Shown here: positions 28,261 through 40,055 of the stretch, piece after piece
Position numbering within the stretch: position 1 is the first letter of the stretch
How the letters are laid out: each line of letters starts with the position of its first letter
NCBI RefSeq assembly: GCF_025821665.1
Contig: NZ_JACKSJ010000015.1
Span: 1 to 50,590, forward strand
Origin: [Mycobacterium] manitobense
Lineage (GTDB): Bacteria > Actinomycetota > Actinomycetes > Mycobacteriales > Mycobacteriaceae
Direction: 5' to 3'
Length of the DNA stretch: 50,590 nucleotides
The notes under the pieces: model-generated
Told to the model about the DNA's origin: nothing
What the model saw: the letters and a program-made list of their open reading frames with translations, nothing else
Databases searched by the model: none
Position numbers and translations under genes: made by a program

Positions 28261-28578
28261 ATGGATGTATTCGAGGCGGTGGCAGAGCCCAGCCGGCGGG
28301 CACTGCTCGACGCACTGACCGAAGGTGAACGCACGGCAGGCGACCTGGTGGCCACGCTGCCGGGCCTGACACAGCCGACCGTGTCGCGACACCTGCGGGT
28401 GCTGCGCGAGGTCGGCCTCGTCGAGGTGCGACCCGACGCCCAACGCCGCATCTACGCGTTGCGCGCCGACGGCCTGGTGGCGATCGACCAGTGGATCGAC
28501 CGCTACCGCCAGTTCTGGACCGGTCACCTCGATGCGTTGGAGCGTCATCTGCGGACCACCCGGGGGCCGGCCGAATGA
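28261..28578 (+). CDS. ArsR-family transcriptional regulator
   Basis: Repressor of 105 aa. Winged helix-turn-helix from the start: FEAVAEPSRRALLDAL, then TAGDLVATLPGLTQPTVSRHLRVLREVG (split here as helices 2-3 and the recognition helix) and the wing VRPDAQRRIYAL. No ELCVCDL-type metal-binding cysteines, so it is not an arsenic sensor; it belongs to the class that pairs with SRPBCC proteins. ATG 28261 chosen because it starts the conserved MDVFEAVAEP. Its stop overlaps the SRPBCC start by 4 bp. Confidence 0.9.
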   Translation: MDVFEAVAEPSRRALLDALTEGERTAGDLVATLPGLTQPTVSRHLRVLREVGLVEVRPDAQRRIYALRADGLVAIDQWIDRYRQFWTGHLDALERHLRTTRGPAE

Positions 28579-29060
28579 CCGGGCGCGACGGCACGCTCAC
28601 CATCGACGGCGACCGCGCGGTGCTGCATTTCGAGCGCCGGCTGCCCTACCCCGTCGAGGCCGTGTGGTCGGCCATCACCGACCCTGGTGAACGGCAGCAG
28701 TGGTTCGGGCCGACCACCATCGAACCCCGCGAAGGCGGCACCATCGAGATGGTCGCGACCGGCCCACCGGTGCCCGACGACCTCAAACGGATGACCGGCC
28801 GGATCCTGGTGTGGGATCCACCGCACGTGCTCGAACACGAGTGGAGGCAGCAGATCGTCGAGGACGGTGTGGTGCGCTACGAACTGACCCCCGACGGCGC
28901 CGGCGCCACCGTGCTGCGCTTCACCCATCGCGGCCTCGGGGTGCGCAACGCCACGGGTTTCCGCGGCGGCACCGAGGCCTTCCTCGATCGGCTGGAGGCC
29001 CACCTCGGCGGCACCGAGCTACCCGAATGGACCAACCGGATACGGAGAAATCATGCCTGA
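28575..29060 (+). CDS. SRPBCC (AHSA1-like) protein
   Basis: 161 aa protein of the START/Bet v1-like superfamily, which binds small hydrophobic ligands. Family marks: RRLPYPVEAVWSAITDPGERQQWFGP at the N-terminus and TVLRFTHRGLG near the end, with a final amphipathic helix FLDRLEAHLG. Such genes commonly follow an arsR gene in actinobacteria. ATGA overlap with arsR. Ligand not predictable. Confidence 0.85.
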   Translation: MTGRDGTLTIDGDRAVLHFERRLPYPVEAVWSAITDPGERQQWFGPTTIEPREGGTIEMVATGPPVPDDLKRMTGRILVWDPPHVLEHEWRQQIVEDGVVRYELTPDGAGATVLRFTHRGLGVRNATGFRGGTEAFLDRLEAHLGGTELPEWTNRIRRNHA

Positions 29061-29700
29061 CAACCACTTCGACGACAGTGCGCCGCGGGTGGCGGTGGCC
29101 TACCACTCCGGATTCGGGCACACCGAGACGCTGGCACACGCCGTCACCACGGGTGCCCGCGACGCCGGCGCCGACGTGACCCTGATCGCCGTCGACGCGA
29201 TGTCCGGCGCGGACTGGGACACCCTGGACACCGCCGACGCGATCGTCTTCGGCACGCCGACCTACATGGGCAACGTGTCCGCGGCGTTCCAGGCGTTCGC
29301 CGAGAAGACCGGCAGGCGCTGCCAGGAAGGCACCTGGAGCGACAAGATCGCGGCGGGGTTCACCAATTCGGGCGGCAAGAGCGGTGACAAGCTTCAGACG
29401 CTGACGTCGCTCGCCGTGTTCGCCGCCCAGCACCACATGCACTGGGTCAACCTCGGTCTGGTCGCCGGCTGGAACAGCTCCGCGTCCAGTCCCGACGACC
29501 TCAACCGGCTGGCGTTCTTCCTCGGGGCGGGCGCACAGACCGACGTCGACGCCGGGCCGGACCGGGTGCACGGTTCCGACGCCCGGACCTGTGCCCACCT
29601 CGGGACCCGGGTGGCCCTGGTGACGCGCCAGCTCAAGGCCGGCAGGCACGCTATGACAGCGGCTTCAGATCCTGCAGCAGCGTCGGCACCAGCTCACTGA
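29053..29700 (+). CDS. WrbA-like flavodoxin-fold NAD(P)H:quinone reductase
   Basis: 215 aa flavodoxin-fold protein. The FMN phosphate loop is YHSGFGHTETLA, the second flavin loop GTPTYMGNVSAAFQAF, and GFTNSGGKSGD follows as in NAD(P)H-dependent FMN reductases. Third gene of the arsR operon: its ATG lies inside the end of the SRPBCC gene and is preceded by GGAGAA. The C-terminal 50 bp overlap the convergent flavoprotein gene, and the Ala-rich tail may be non-conserved. Probable role: two-electron quinone reduction under control of the ArsR protein. Confidence 0.82.
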   Translation: MPDNHFDDSAPRVAVAYHSGFGHTETLAHAVTTGARDAGADVTLIAVDAMSGADWDTLDTADAIVFGTPTYMGNVSAAFQAFAEKTGRRCQEGTWSDKIAAGFTNSGGKSGDKLQTLTSLAVFAAQHHMHWVNLGLVAGWNSSASSPDDLNRLAFFLGAGAQTDVDAGPDRVHGSDARTCAHLGTRVALVTRQLKAGRHAMTAASDPAAASAPAH

Positions 29701-31030
29701 CGGTCGGGTGGATGTGCATGGTGCGGGATATCGCCGTGTAGGGCAGCTTGGCGGTCATCACGTCGAGAATCGAGTGGATCACCTCGTCGCCGCCGACACC
29801 GAAGATCGCGGCGCCCAGGATCTCCTCGGTCTCTGCGTCGACGACCACCTTCATGAAGCCCTGGGTCTCGCCCTTCTCGACGGCGCGGCCGACGCGCGTC
29901 ATCGGGCGCTTGCCCACCAACGCTTTCCGGCCCGACGCCCGCACCTGGTCGACCGACATCCCGGCGCGGCCCAGCGGCGGATCGATGTACAGCGCGTAGG
30001 TGGTGATGCGGTCGCTGACCCGCCGGGGGTCGTCGTCGAGCAGGTTGGCCGCCACGATCTCGAAGTCGTTGTACGACGTGTGGGTGAAGGCGCCCTTGCC
30101 GTTGCAGTCCCCCATCGCCCAGATGTGCTCGGCGGAGGTGCGCAGCTGGTCGTCGACGACGACGAAGCCCCGCTCGTCGGTCTGCACACCGGCGGCGTCG
30201 AGGCCCAGGTCGTCGGTGTTCGGCAGCCGCCCGACCGCGACCAGCAGGTGGGTGCCGGATACGGCGTCGGCGCCGTCGCGCGGTGTCACGTCGAACCCGT
30301 TGTCGCGCTTGGTGAACCGCATGTCATCGGCGCCGACGATGATGGTGATGCCCTCCGCCTCGAGGATCTCGCAGACGGTGGCCGAGACGTCCTCGTCCTC
30401 CCGGGACGTCAGCCGGGGGCCCTTCTCGATGACGGTGACCTCGGCGCCGAACCTGCGGTACATCTGCGCGAACTCGAGCGCGATGTAGCTGCCACCGATG
30501 ATCACCAGATGCTCGGGCACGATGTCGAGTTCGAGGATGCCGACGTTGGTGAGGTAGTCGATGTCCGACAGGCCCGGCAGGTCGGGCGCCACGGCGCGGC
30601 CGCCCACGTTGAGGAAGATGCGGTCGGCGGTGAGGATCCGGCCGTCGACGTCCACGGTGTGCGGATCGGTGAAGCGGGCGTGGCCGCGGATGAAGGTGCA
30701 GCCCTTCATGCCCTGCAGCCATGACTCGACGCCACGGCGATCGTCGAGCATGATCTTGTCCTTGCGGGCCTTGACCTTGGCCATGTCCACGGCGACGTCG
30801 CCGGTGCCGATGCCGTAGTCGGCGCCGCGCCGGGCCAGGTGGGCCGCATGCGCGCTCGCCACCAAGGTCTTGGTGGGGATGCATCCGTAGTTGACGCACG
30901 TGCCGCCGACCAGTTTGCGCTCGATCACCGCGACGGTCTGGCCTGCGTCGGTCAGCCGGCCGGCCAGCGGCGGTCCGGCCTGCCCGGCGCCGATGACGAT
31001 CGCGTCGAAATGCTCTGTCGCCTCGCTCAT
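29651..31030 (-). CDS. FAD disulfide oxidoreductase, mercuric-reductase-like without HMA domain
   Basis: 459 aa class I pyridine nucleotide-disulfide oxidoreductase. FAD fold AIVIGAGQAG, redox-active disulfide GGTCVNYGCIPTK, NAD(P) fold VIIGGSYIALEFAQMY, FAD site IWAMGDCNG, and at the C-terminus the His-Glu active-site pair in HIHPTVSELVP. It lacks the N-terminal heavy-metal domain and the C-terminal Cys pair of true MerA, so mercury reduction is unlikely. Its substrate is unknown; a low-molecular-weight disulfide is possible. 50-bp tail-to-tail overlap with the flavodoxin gene. Confidence 0.85.
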   Translation of the reverse strand: MSEATEHFDAIVIGAGQAGPPLAGRLTDAGQTVAVIERKLVGGTCVNYGCIPTKTLVASAHAAHLARRGADYGIGTGDVAVDMAKVKARKDKIMLDDRRGVESWLQGMKGCTFIRGHARFTDPHTVDVDGRILTADRIFLNVGGRAVAPDLPGLSDIDYLTNVGILELDIVPEHLVIIGGSYIALEFAQMYRRFGAEVTVIEKGPRLTSREDEDVSATVCEILEAEGITIIVGADDMRFTKRDNGFDVTPRDGADAVSGTHLLVAVGRLPNTDDLGLDAAGVQTDERGFVVVDDQLRTSAEHIWAMGDCNGKGAFTHTSYNDFEIVAANLLDDDPRRVSDRITTYALYIDPPLGRAGMSVDQVRASGRKALVGKRPMTRVGRAVEKGETQGFMKVVVDAETEEILGAAIFGVGGDEVIHSILDVMTAKLPYTAISRTMHIHPTVSELVPTLLQDLKPLS

Positions 31031-31043
31031 CTCCGGCGTCCGC

Positions 31044-31526
31044 TCAGATCAGGCTGACGAGGAACACGACCAGGAAACCGCCGCCGACGGCGACGACGTC
31101 CTCGATGATCGCACCGGGCCGGTCCTTGCCGCCTCTGGCCGCCGCCAGCCGGGACCGCAGCTCCGCGCCACCCAGCGTGCCGAGCACCGCGCCGATGATC
31201 CCGGCACCGATGGAGCTGAAGGTGTGGTAGAACGCGCTCCCGATCACCGCGCCGGCGAACGCGCCGGTGATGAGGCGGGTCGCGAACTGCGGAGTCGTCT
31301 TGCGGCTCGGGGTCTTGGGCAACTGGTCGGTGACGAGCTCCACCACCAGGAGGACGGAGAGCACCGCCACGGTGATCGGATGTGCCACCCATTCCGACCA
31401 TTTGCCGTCGACGTCGATCCAGCCCAGGAACGCGCCCCAGGCCACGACCGCGGGCGCCGTCAGGGCCCGCAGCCCCGCGATCACGCCGATCAGCAGCGCG
31501 AGCACCAACACCAGGACATGCGTCAT
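31044..31526 (-). CDS. DUF4126 membrane protein
   Basis: 160 aa hydrophobic protein with four to five membrane segments, rich in Gly and Ala, including GAFAGAVIGSAFYHTF, a glycine-zipper-like helix. DUF4126 family, Rv2120c-like, function unknown. A good GGAGGT precedes the ATG at 31526. It lies downstream of hisG and may share its transcript. Confidence 0.8.
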   Translation of the reverse strand: MTHVLVLVLALLIGVIAGLRALTAPAVVAWGAFLGWIDVDGKWSEWVAHPITVAVLSVLLVVELVTDQLPKTPSRKTTPQFATRLITGAFAGAVIGSAFYHTFSSIGAGIIGAVLGTLGGAELRSRLAAARGGKDRPGAIIEDVVAVGGGFLVVFLVSLI

Positions 31527-31594
31527 GCGTACCTCCGAGGCGGGCGAAACGTCCTCCGGACGCTAACACGCAGACCGCGACGGGGCCGGGCGAT

Positions 31595-32446
31595 CTAGAA
31601 GCGGCAGAACCTGATGTCGGAGGCCAGGATCGCCTTGGCGCCGATGGCGGCGATCTCGTCCATGATGGCGTTGACGTCGCGGCGCGGCACCAGCGCCCGC
31701 ACCGCGACCCAGTCGGGATCGGCCAGCGGTGCGATGGTGGGTGATTCGAGCCCGGGGGTCACGGCGGTGGCGCGGTCGAGCACCGTGCGCGGGCAGTCGT
31801 AGTCCAGCATCAGGTACTGCTGGCCGAACACCACGCCCTGCACGCGGGCGGCCAGTTGGTCGCGGGCGGCCGACCTGTCGTCGGGCGGGCCGTCCTGCTC
31901 GATGAGCACCGCCTCCGAATCGCACAGCGATTCACCGAAAGCCGTCAGATTGTGCTGTCGCAACGTGCGGCCGGAGCCGACCACGTCGGCGATCGCGTCG
32001 GCCACCCCGAGCTGGACCGAGATCTCCACCGCACCGTCGAGCCGGATCACCGCGGCGTCGATTTCCCGCGCTGCCAGATCTTTCCGCACGAGATTCGGGT
32101 AGGCCGTGGCGATCCGCTTGCCGGCCAGGTCGGCCGCCGTCCAGTCCCGGCCCGCCGGTGCGGCGTAGCGGAACGTCGACGAACCGAAGCCGAGCGCCAG
32201 CCGCTCGCGTACCGGCGCATCCGACTCGGCGGCCAGATCCCGCCCGGTGATGCCGAGGTCCAGCTGGCCCGAGCCGACGTAGATCGCGATGTCCTTGGGC
32301 CGCAGGAAGAAGAACTCCACATTGTTGGCCGGGTCGATGACCGTGAGGTCCTTGGGGTCGGTGCGCTTCCGGTAGCCGGCCTCGGCCAGGATCTCCGCGG
32401 CGGACTCGCTCAGCGCGCCCTTGTTGGGGACCGCGACCCGCAACAT
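31595..32446 (-). CDS. hisG: ATP phosphoribosyltransferase
   Basis: First enzyme of histidine synthesis (ATP + PRPP), long form with C-terminal regulatory domain, 283 aa from ATG 32446 ([10 protein letters not shown]). The PRPP-binding segment is [16 protein letters not shown]; the final third ([22 protein letters not shown]) is the allosteric domain that binds histidine. A GTG three codons upstream (32455) overlaps the hisE stop; I prefer 32446 because the family begins MLRVAVPN. Confidence 0.97.
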   Translation of the reverse strand: MLRVAVPNKGALSESAAEILAEAGYRKRTDPKDLTVIDPANNVEFFFLRPKDIAIYVGSGQLDLGITGRDLAAESDAPVRERLALGFGSSTFRYAAPAGRDWTAADLAGKRIATAYPNLVRKDLAAREIDAAVIRLDGAVEISVQLGVADAIADVVGSGRTLRQHNLTAFGESLCDSEAVLIEQDGPPDDRSAARDQLAARVQGVVFGQQYLMLDYDCPRTVLDRATAVTPGLESPTIAPLADPDWVAVRALVPRRDVNAIMDEIAAIGAKAILASDIRFCRF

Positions 32447-32451
32447 GCCGT

Positions 32452-32715
32452 TCACAGCTTCCGGTAGACGTCGTCGAGGGACAGCCCGCGGGCCAGCATC
32501 AGCACCTGGGTCCAGTACAGGAGCTGGCTGACCTCGTCGGCGAGCGCGTCGTCACTCTCGTGCTCGGCCGCCAGCCACACCTCGCCGGCCTCCTCGAGGA
32601 TCTTCTTGCCGAGGCCGTGCACACCGCCGTCGAGCGCGGCGACGGTGCCGCTGCCGGCGGGCCGGCTGCGCGCTTTCTCACTGAGCTCGGCGAACAGGGC
32701 GTCGAAGGTCTTCAC
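32452..32715 (-). CDS. hisE: phosphoribosyl-ATP pyrophosphatase
   Basis: Second step of histidine synthesis, 87 aa, MazG-like all-alpha fold. The acidic metal-binding residues are visible in [17 protein letters not shown] and [17 protein letters not shown] start. Arranged hisE-hisG, as in other mycobacteria, separate from the main his operon. Confidence 0.96.
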   Translation of the reverse strand: MKTFDALFAELSEKARSRPAGSGTVAALDGGVHGLGKKILEEAGEVWLAAEHESDDALADEVSQLLYWTQVLMLARGLSLDDVYRKL

Positions 32716-32765
32716 GGGCAGCTATTGTCCCATGCCAGGTCGACCGGGCGACGCCCGACCGCTGC

Positions 32766-34241
32766 TCAGGTGGCGGCTTTGGGCAACTCCTCGCCCTTGA
32801 GGATCGAGCCGTGCATGTCCTCCAGCGACACGCCCTTCGTCTCCATCACCCAGCGCCACACGAAGAGCCCGGACAGGATCGCGCACAACCCGTAGAAGCC
32901 GTAGGCCAGCCCGAGGTGTTCGCGCAGGCCGGGGAAGGTGACGGTGATCAGCCAGTTCGCCGCCCACTGGCCGGCGGCGGCGATCCCCAGAGCCGCGGCG
33001 CGGATGCGGTTGGGGAACATCTCGCCCAGCAGCACCCAGACCACCGGACCCCACGACATGCCGAACGCGACGACGAACAGGTTGGCCGCCACCAGCGCGA
33101 CCACGCCCGACGCGCCGGGCAGGCTCGGGTTGCCGTCGGGCCCCACGGCCGCGTTGGCGAAGATGACCGCCATCGTGATGAGCGTGACGGCCATGCCGGA
33201 GGAACCGATGAGCAGCAGCGGTTTCCGGCCTATCTTGTCGATGAGCGCGATGGCGATCAGGGTGGTGAGCACGTTGATCACCGACGTGATCACGGTGTAG
33301 ACCGCCGATTCGTCGGCGCTGAATCCCACCGCCTGCCACAACACGTTCGAGTAGTAGAAGATCACGTTGATGCCGACGAACTGCTGGAAGATCGACAGGC
33401 CCAGGCCCACCCAGACGATGCCGTAGACGCCGCCGGTCGGCTTGCGCAGATCCTTCCAGGACGGCTTGTCCTCGCGCTCCAGCGTCTCCCTGATGCGCGT
33501 GATGGTGATCTCCAGGTTCTTCTGCCCCAGCAGCATGTTGAGCACCCGGCGGGCTTCCGGGATCTTGTGGCTGGCAACGAGATACCGCGGCGACTCCGGG
33601 ATGGTGAAGGCCAACGCGCCGTACAGGACGGCCGGAAACGCCATGGCAAGGAACATCCACCGCCACGCGTCCAGACCGAGCCACAGCGGTTCGTTCGGGC
33701 CGCCGGCGGTCCACTGCAGGAGCCAGTTGACCACGAACGACAGAAAGATGCCGGAGACGATCGCCAGCTGCTGTAGGGATCCCAGCCGGCCGCGGATGCC
33801 CGGCGGCGAGGTCTCGGCGATGTAGGCGGGTGCGATCACCGACGCCACACCCACGCCGATGCCGCCGACGACGCGGAAGATCACCACCCAGAGCACATCG
33901 GGTGCGAGGCCGGTGCCGAACGCGCTGATGAGAAACAACACCGCGGCGATCTTCATGACCGCGATGCGGCCGATCTTGTCGGCGATGCGGCCCGCGGTCA
34001 TGGCGCCGACCGCGGCGCCCAGGAGCGCGGACGCGACCGCGAAGCCGAGTTCGGCGTTGCCGATCCCGAAGTCCTCCTGGATGGAGTCCACCGCCCCGTT
34101 GATGACGGCGCTGTCGTAACCGAACAGCAGGCCGCCAAGGGCCGCCACCGAGGCGATGCGTAGCGCCGTCTTGCCCGACGAGAAGTCCTCGTCCGAGACC
34201 GGTAGGTCATCGCCTACCGGGGCTCCACCCTGACCTGCCAT
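32766..34241 (-). CDS. MFS sugar porter (sugar:H+ symporter)
   Basis: 491 aa, 12 predicted membrane helices. Sugar porter signatures: GRIADKIGRIAVM after helix 2, PESPRYL at the end of helix 6, FQQFVGINVIFYYSN in helix 7, DKIGRKPLL, and VMETKGVSLEDM after helix 12. The mid-helix QQ-GIN motif suggests a hexose or pentose. ATG with GGAAAGGAAA upstream. Transcribed toward hisE with a 50-bp gap, so read-through is possible. Confidence 0.9.
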   Translation of the reverse strand: MAGQGGAPVGDDLPVSDEDFSSGKTALRIASVAALGGLLFGYDSAVINGAVDSIQEDFGIGNAELGFAVASALLGAAVGAMTAGRIADKIGRIAVMKIAAVLFLISAFGTGLAPDVLWVVIFRVVGGIGVGVASVIAPAYIAETSPPGIRGRLGSLQQLAIVSGIFLSFVVNWLLQWTAGGPNEPLWLGLDAWRWMFLAMAFPAVLYGALAFTIPESPRYLVASHKIPEARRVLNMLLGQKNLEITITRIRETLEREDKPSWKDLRKPTGGVYGIVWVGLGLSIFQQFVGINVIFYYSNVLWQAVGFSADESAVYTVITSVINVLTTLIAIALIDKIGRKPLLLIGSSGMAVTLITMAVIFANAAVGPDGNPSLPGASGVVALVAANLFVVAFGMSWGPVVWVLLGEMFPNRIRAAALGIAAAGQWAANWLITVTFPGLREHLGLAYGFYGLCAILSGLFVWRWVMETKGVSLEDMHGSILKGEELPKAAT

Positions 34242-34254
34242 GGGATTTCCTTTC

Positions 34255-34266
34255 CGCAGCGCTGCG
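34255..34266. promoter_or_regulatory. CGCAGCGCTGCG palindrome in sugar porter leader
   Basis: Perfect 12-bp palindrome 14-25 bp upstream of the porter ATG, next to its Shine-Dalgarno. Further upstream, TTGCGCA/TGTGCAA forms a looser inverted repeat. Candidate repressor site or hairpin; no adjacent regulator gene. Confidence 0.35.
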
Positions 34267-34350
34267 TGGAATCACTCGTTCCCCACGATTGCACAATTCA
34301 CACCTGCGCAAGGGCGTATCGAGACTGGGAAGTGGGCCGTGAACGTGTGC

Positions 34351-35046
34351 TCAGGCGCTGCGTTCGGAGAGCTCGTCGGTCAGCTCGGCGTGGATGGCCC
34401 GGAGGTCCTCGACGCCGAGGCCGAGCAGCGACTGCGCGTGGCGCCGTCCCGGCCCGGTGGGCACCGCGATGTCGTTGGGCACCACCAGCACCGGGCAGCC
34501 CGCGCCCTCGGCGGCCGCCGTGCCCGTCACCGAATCCTCGACGGCCAGGCACGCGCCGGGCGCCAGTCCCAGCAACTCCGACGCACGCAGATACGGATCC
34601 GGCGCTGGTTTCCCGTTCGTCACCTCGTCACCGCAGACGGTAGCCGAGAAGTAGTGACCGCCAATGCTTTTGAGTGCTTTGTCGGTGAGGGGCCGCAGCG
34701 TGTTGGTGACCAGCGCCAACGGCACCCCGTCGGCGGCCAGCGCATCGAGCAGCTCGCGAGCTCCCGCACACCACGGCAGGCCCTGCTCGAACAACTCGGC
34801 GGTGTAGTCGTGCAGCCACCGGTGTGCCTCGGCCATCGCCTGCGGGTCGGGCTCCACGCGCAGGTCGGCGAACACGGTGCGCATGGTGTTCTCCGCCGAG
34901 CTGCCCACCAGTGCCTGGCGCACCTCGGCGCTCAGTTCACCGCCGAGCCGGGCGTAGAGCGCCTCGAGCGAGATGTCCCACAATTTCTCGGAATCCACCA
35001 GGGTGCCGTCCATGTCGAAGAGGACGGCGGAGAGCACCTCCCCCAT
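34351..35046 (-). CDS. HAD-family phosphatase (beta-phosphoglucomutase/CbbY-like)
   Basis: 231 aa HAD hydrolase: motif I DMDGTLVDSE (both Asp present), a helical cap (about 18-85), motif II VTNT, motif III Lys in NGKPAPDPYL, motif IV VEDSVTG. The substrate is a sugar phosphate or nucleotide, not decidable. Its ATG directly follows the metH stop (TGAATG), so translation is coupled. Confidence 0.9.
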   Translation of the reverse strand: MGEVLSAVLFDMDGTLVDSEKLWDISLEALYARLGGELSAEVRQALVGSSAENTMRTVFADLRVEPDPQAMAEAHRWLHDYTAELFEQGLPWCAGARELLDALAADGVPLALVTNTLRPLTDKALKSIGGHYFSATVCGDEVTNGKPAPDPYLRASELLGLAPGACLAVEDSVTGTAAAEGAGCPVLVVPNDIAVPTGPGRRHAQSLLGLGVEDLRAIHAELTDELSERSA

Positions 35047-38826
<3,780 letters not shown>

Positions 38827-38833
38827 GCGCACT

Positions 38834-38850
38834 CCTTCCGTAGCGGAAGG
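38834..38850 (-). promoter_or_regulatory. hairpin sequestering the metH Shine-Dalgarno
   Basis: On the metH transcript, CCTTCCG-CTA-CGGAAGG forms a perfect 7-bp stem whose 3' arm contains the GGAAGG ribosome-binding site. A second stem, GGGGG/CCCCC (38885-38901), lies about 35 nt upstream. This could gate translation initiation, alone or in competition with an upstream partner. No B12-box or SAM-riboswitch core is visible. Confidence 0.5.
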
Positions 38851-39142
38851 CGTCCTTGACTCTGCCGAGCGTGGCGGATACCGAGGGGGATCCAGGCCCC
38901 CCGAATAGCCGTTGCAACGCCTCTCGACCAGAAAAGTCTACGTCCTCACCCGATGGACGTCCGGACGCCCGGCTGACCACCACCCGTTCGGTGATCGCAC
39001 CACCATCAACCGAAGTGCAGCCGAGGGTATTTCGTCTCGCCGGTCCCGGCCTGCTGGAGCGGCTGCGGTCACAACGACAGGGTAGTCGCGGCGTGCACCC
39101 CGCCCGAGCGGCCGATGACGCTCGTCACCACCCCGGAGGCCT

Positions 39143-39148
39143 TACGCT
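39143..39148 (+). promoter_or_regulatory. -10 box of the PAC2 gene
   Basis: TACGCT ends 6 nt before the GTG at 39155, no Shine-Dalgarno: leaderless arrangement. Confidence 0.45.
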
Positions 39149-39154
39149 GGCCAG

Positions 39155-40045
39155 GTGACCCCATCGGAATTCGGTGCACCGAAGGGACCTGAGCTGCCCG
39201 AACTGCACGACGCCATCATCGTCGCGGCGTTCGAGGGCTGGAACGACGCCGGAGACGCGGCCAGCGACGCGCTCGAGCACCTGGACGCGATCTGGGAGGC
39301 CGACCCGATCGTCGAGATCGACGACGAGTCCTATTACGACTACCAGGTCAATCGCCCGGTGATCCGGCAGATCGACGGTGTCACCCGCGAACTGGTGTGG
39401 CCGTCGATGCGGATCTCGCACTGCCGCCCGCCGGGCGCCGAACGCGACATCGTGCTGATGCACGGCGTCGAGCCGAACATGCGGTGGCGGACGTTCTGCG
39501 CCGAACTCCTGGCGATCGCCGACAAGCTGAACGTCCAGACGGTCGTGATCCTCGGCGCGCTGCTGGCCGACACCCCGCACACCCGGCCGGTGCCGGTGTC
39601 CGGAGCCGCCTACTCCCCCGAGTCGGCCAAGTTCTTCGGACTCGAGGAGACCCGCTACGAGGGTCCGACCGGCATCGCCGGGGTGTTCCAGGACGCGTGC
39701 GTGCAGGCCGGCATCCCCGCGGTGACCTTCTGGGCCGCCGTCCCGCACTACGTCTCGCAGCCGCCGAACCCCAAGGCGACGGTCGCGTTGCTGCGCCGGG
39801 TCGAGGACGTACTTGACATCGAGGTGCCGCTGGCGGAGCTGCCGACCGCGGCCGAGGAGTGGGAAGAGGCCGTCACGGAGATGACCGCCGACGACGACGA
39901 GATCGCCGAGTATGTGACGGCACTCGAGGAACGCGGCGACGCCGAGGTCGACATGCACGAGACCCTGAGCAAGATCGACGGCGACGCGCTGGCCGCCGAG
40001 TTCGAACGCTACCTGCGCCGGCGCGGACCGGGTTACCGCAGCTAG
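39155..40045 (+). CDS. PAC2-family protein (Rv2125-like)
   Basis: 296 aa protein of the PAC2 (proteasome assembly chaperone 2-like) family: IIVAAFEGWNDAGDAAS at the N-terminus, VLMHGVEPNMRWRTFC, VVILGALLADTPHTRPVPVSG (two adjacent strands and loop), and a GIPAVTFWAAVPHYV segment. The acidic C-terminal helix region (EEWEEAVTEMTADDDE) is typical of the actinobacterial group. The name comes from eukaryotic homologues; a role in bacterial proteasome assembly is not established, and the organism has a proteasome about 14 kb away. Ends 10 bp before the convergent lipoprotein gene. Confidence 0.88.
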   Translation: MTPSEFGAPKGPELPELHDAIIVAAFEGWNDAGDAASDALEHLDAIWEADPIVEIDDESYYDYQVNRPVIRQIDGVTRELVWPSMRISHCRPPGAERDIVLMHGVEPNMRWRTFCAELLAIADKLNVQTVVILGALLADTPHTRPVPVSGAAYSPESAKFFGLEETRYEGPTGIAGVFQDACVQAGIPAVTFWAAVPHYVSQPPNPKATVALLRRVEDVLDIEVPLAELPTAAEEWEEAVTEMTADDDEIAEYVTALEERGDAEVDMHETLSKIDGDALAAEFERYLRRRGPGYRS

Positions 40046-40055
40046 GCCCGACCGC

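Larger units (their letters stand above)
38827..39154. other. intergenic region between metH and the PAC2 gene
   Basis: 328 bp without a credible gene. It holds the metH leader with its two stems at the left and the PAC2 promoter box at the right. Open frames crossing it have no family-like sequence or ribosome-binding site. The middle part shows nothing I can identify. Confidence 0.6.

Noticed and set aside
29651..31030. Mercuric reductase merA
   Set aside because: Lacks the N-terminal heavy-metal domain and the C-terminal Cys pair; no mer genes nearby.
38827..39154. Cobalamin or SAM riboswitch in front of metH
   Set aside because: No B12-box-like element or SAM-IV core in the leader on the metH strand; only two simple hairpins are visible.
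38856..39158. 100-codon open frame between metH and the PAC2 gene
   Set aside because: No ribosome-binding site, composition of a chance frame, and it runs over the PAC2 promoter and start.
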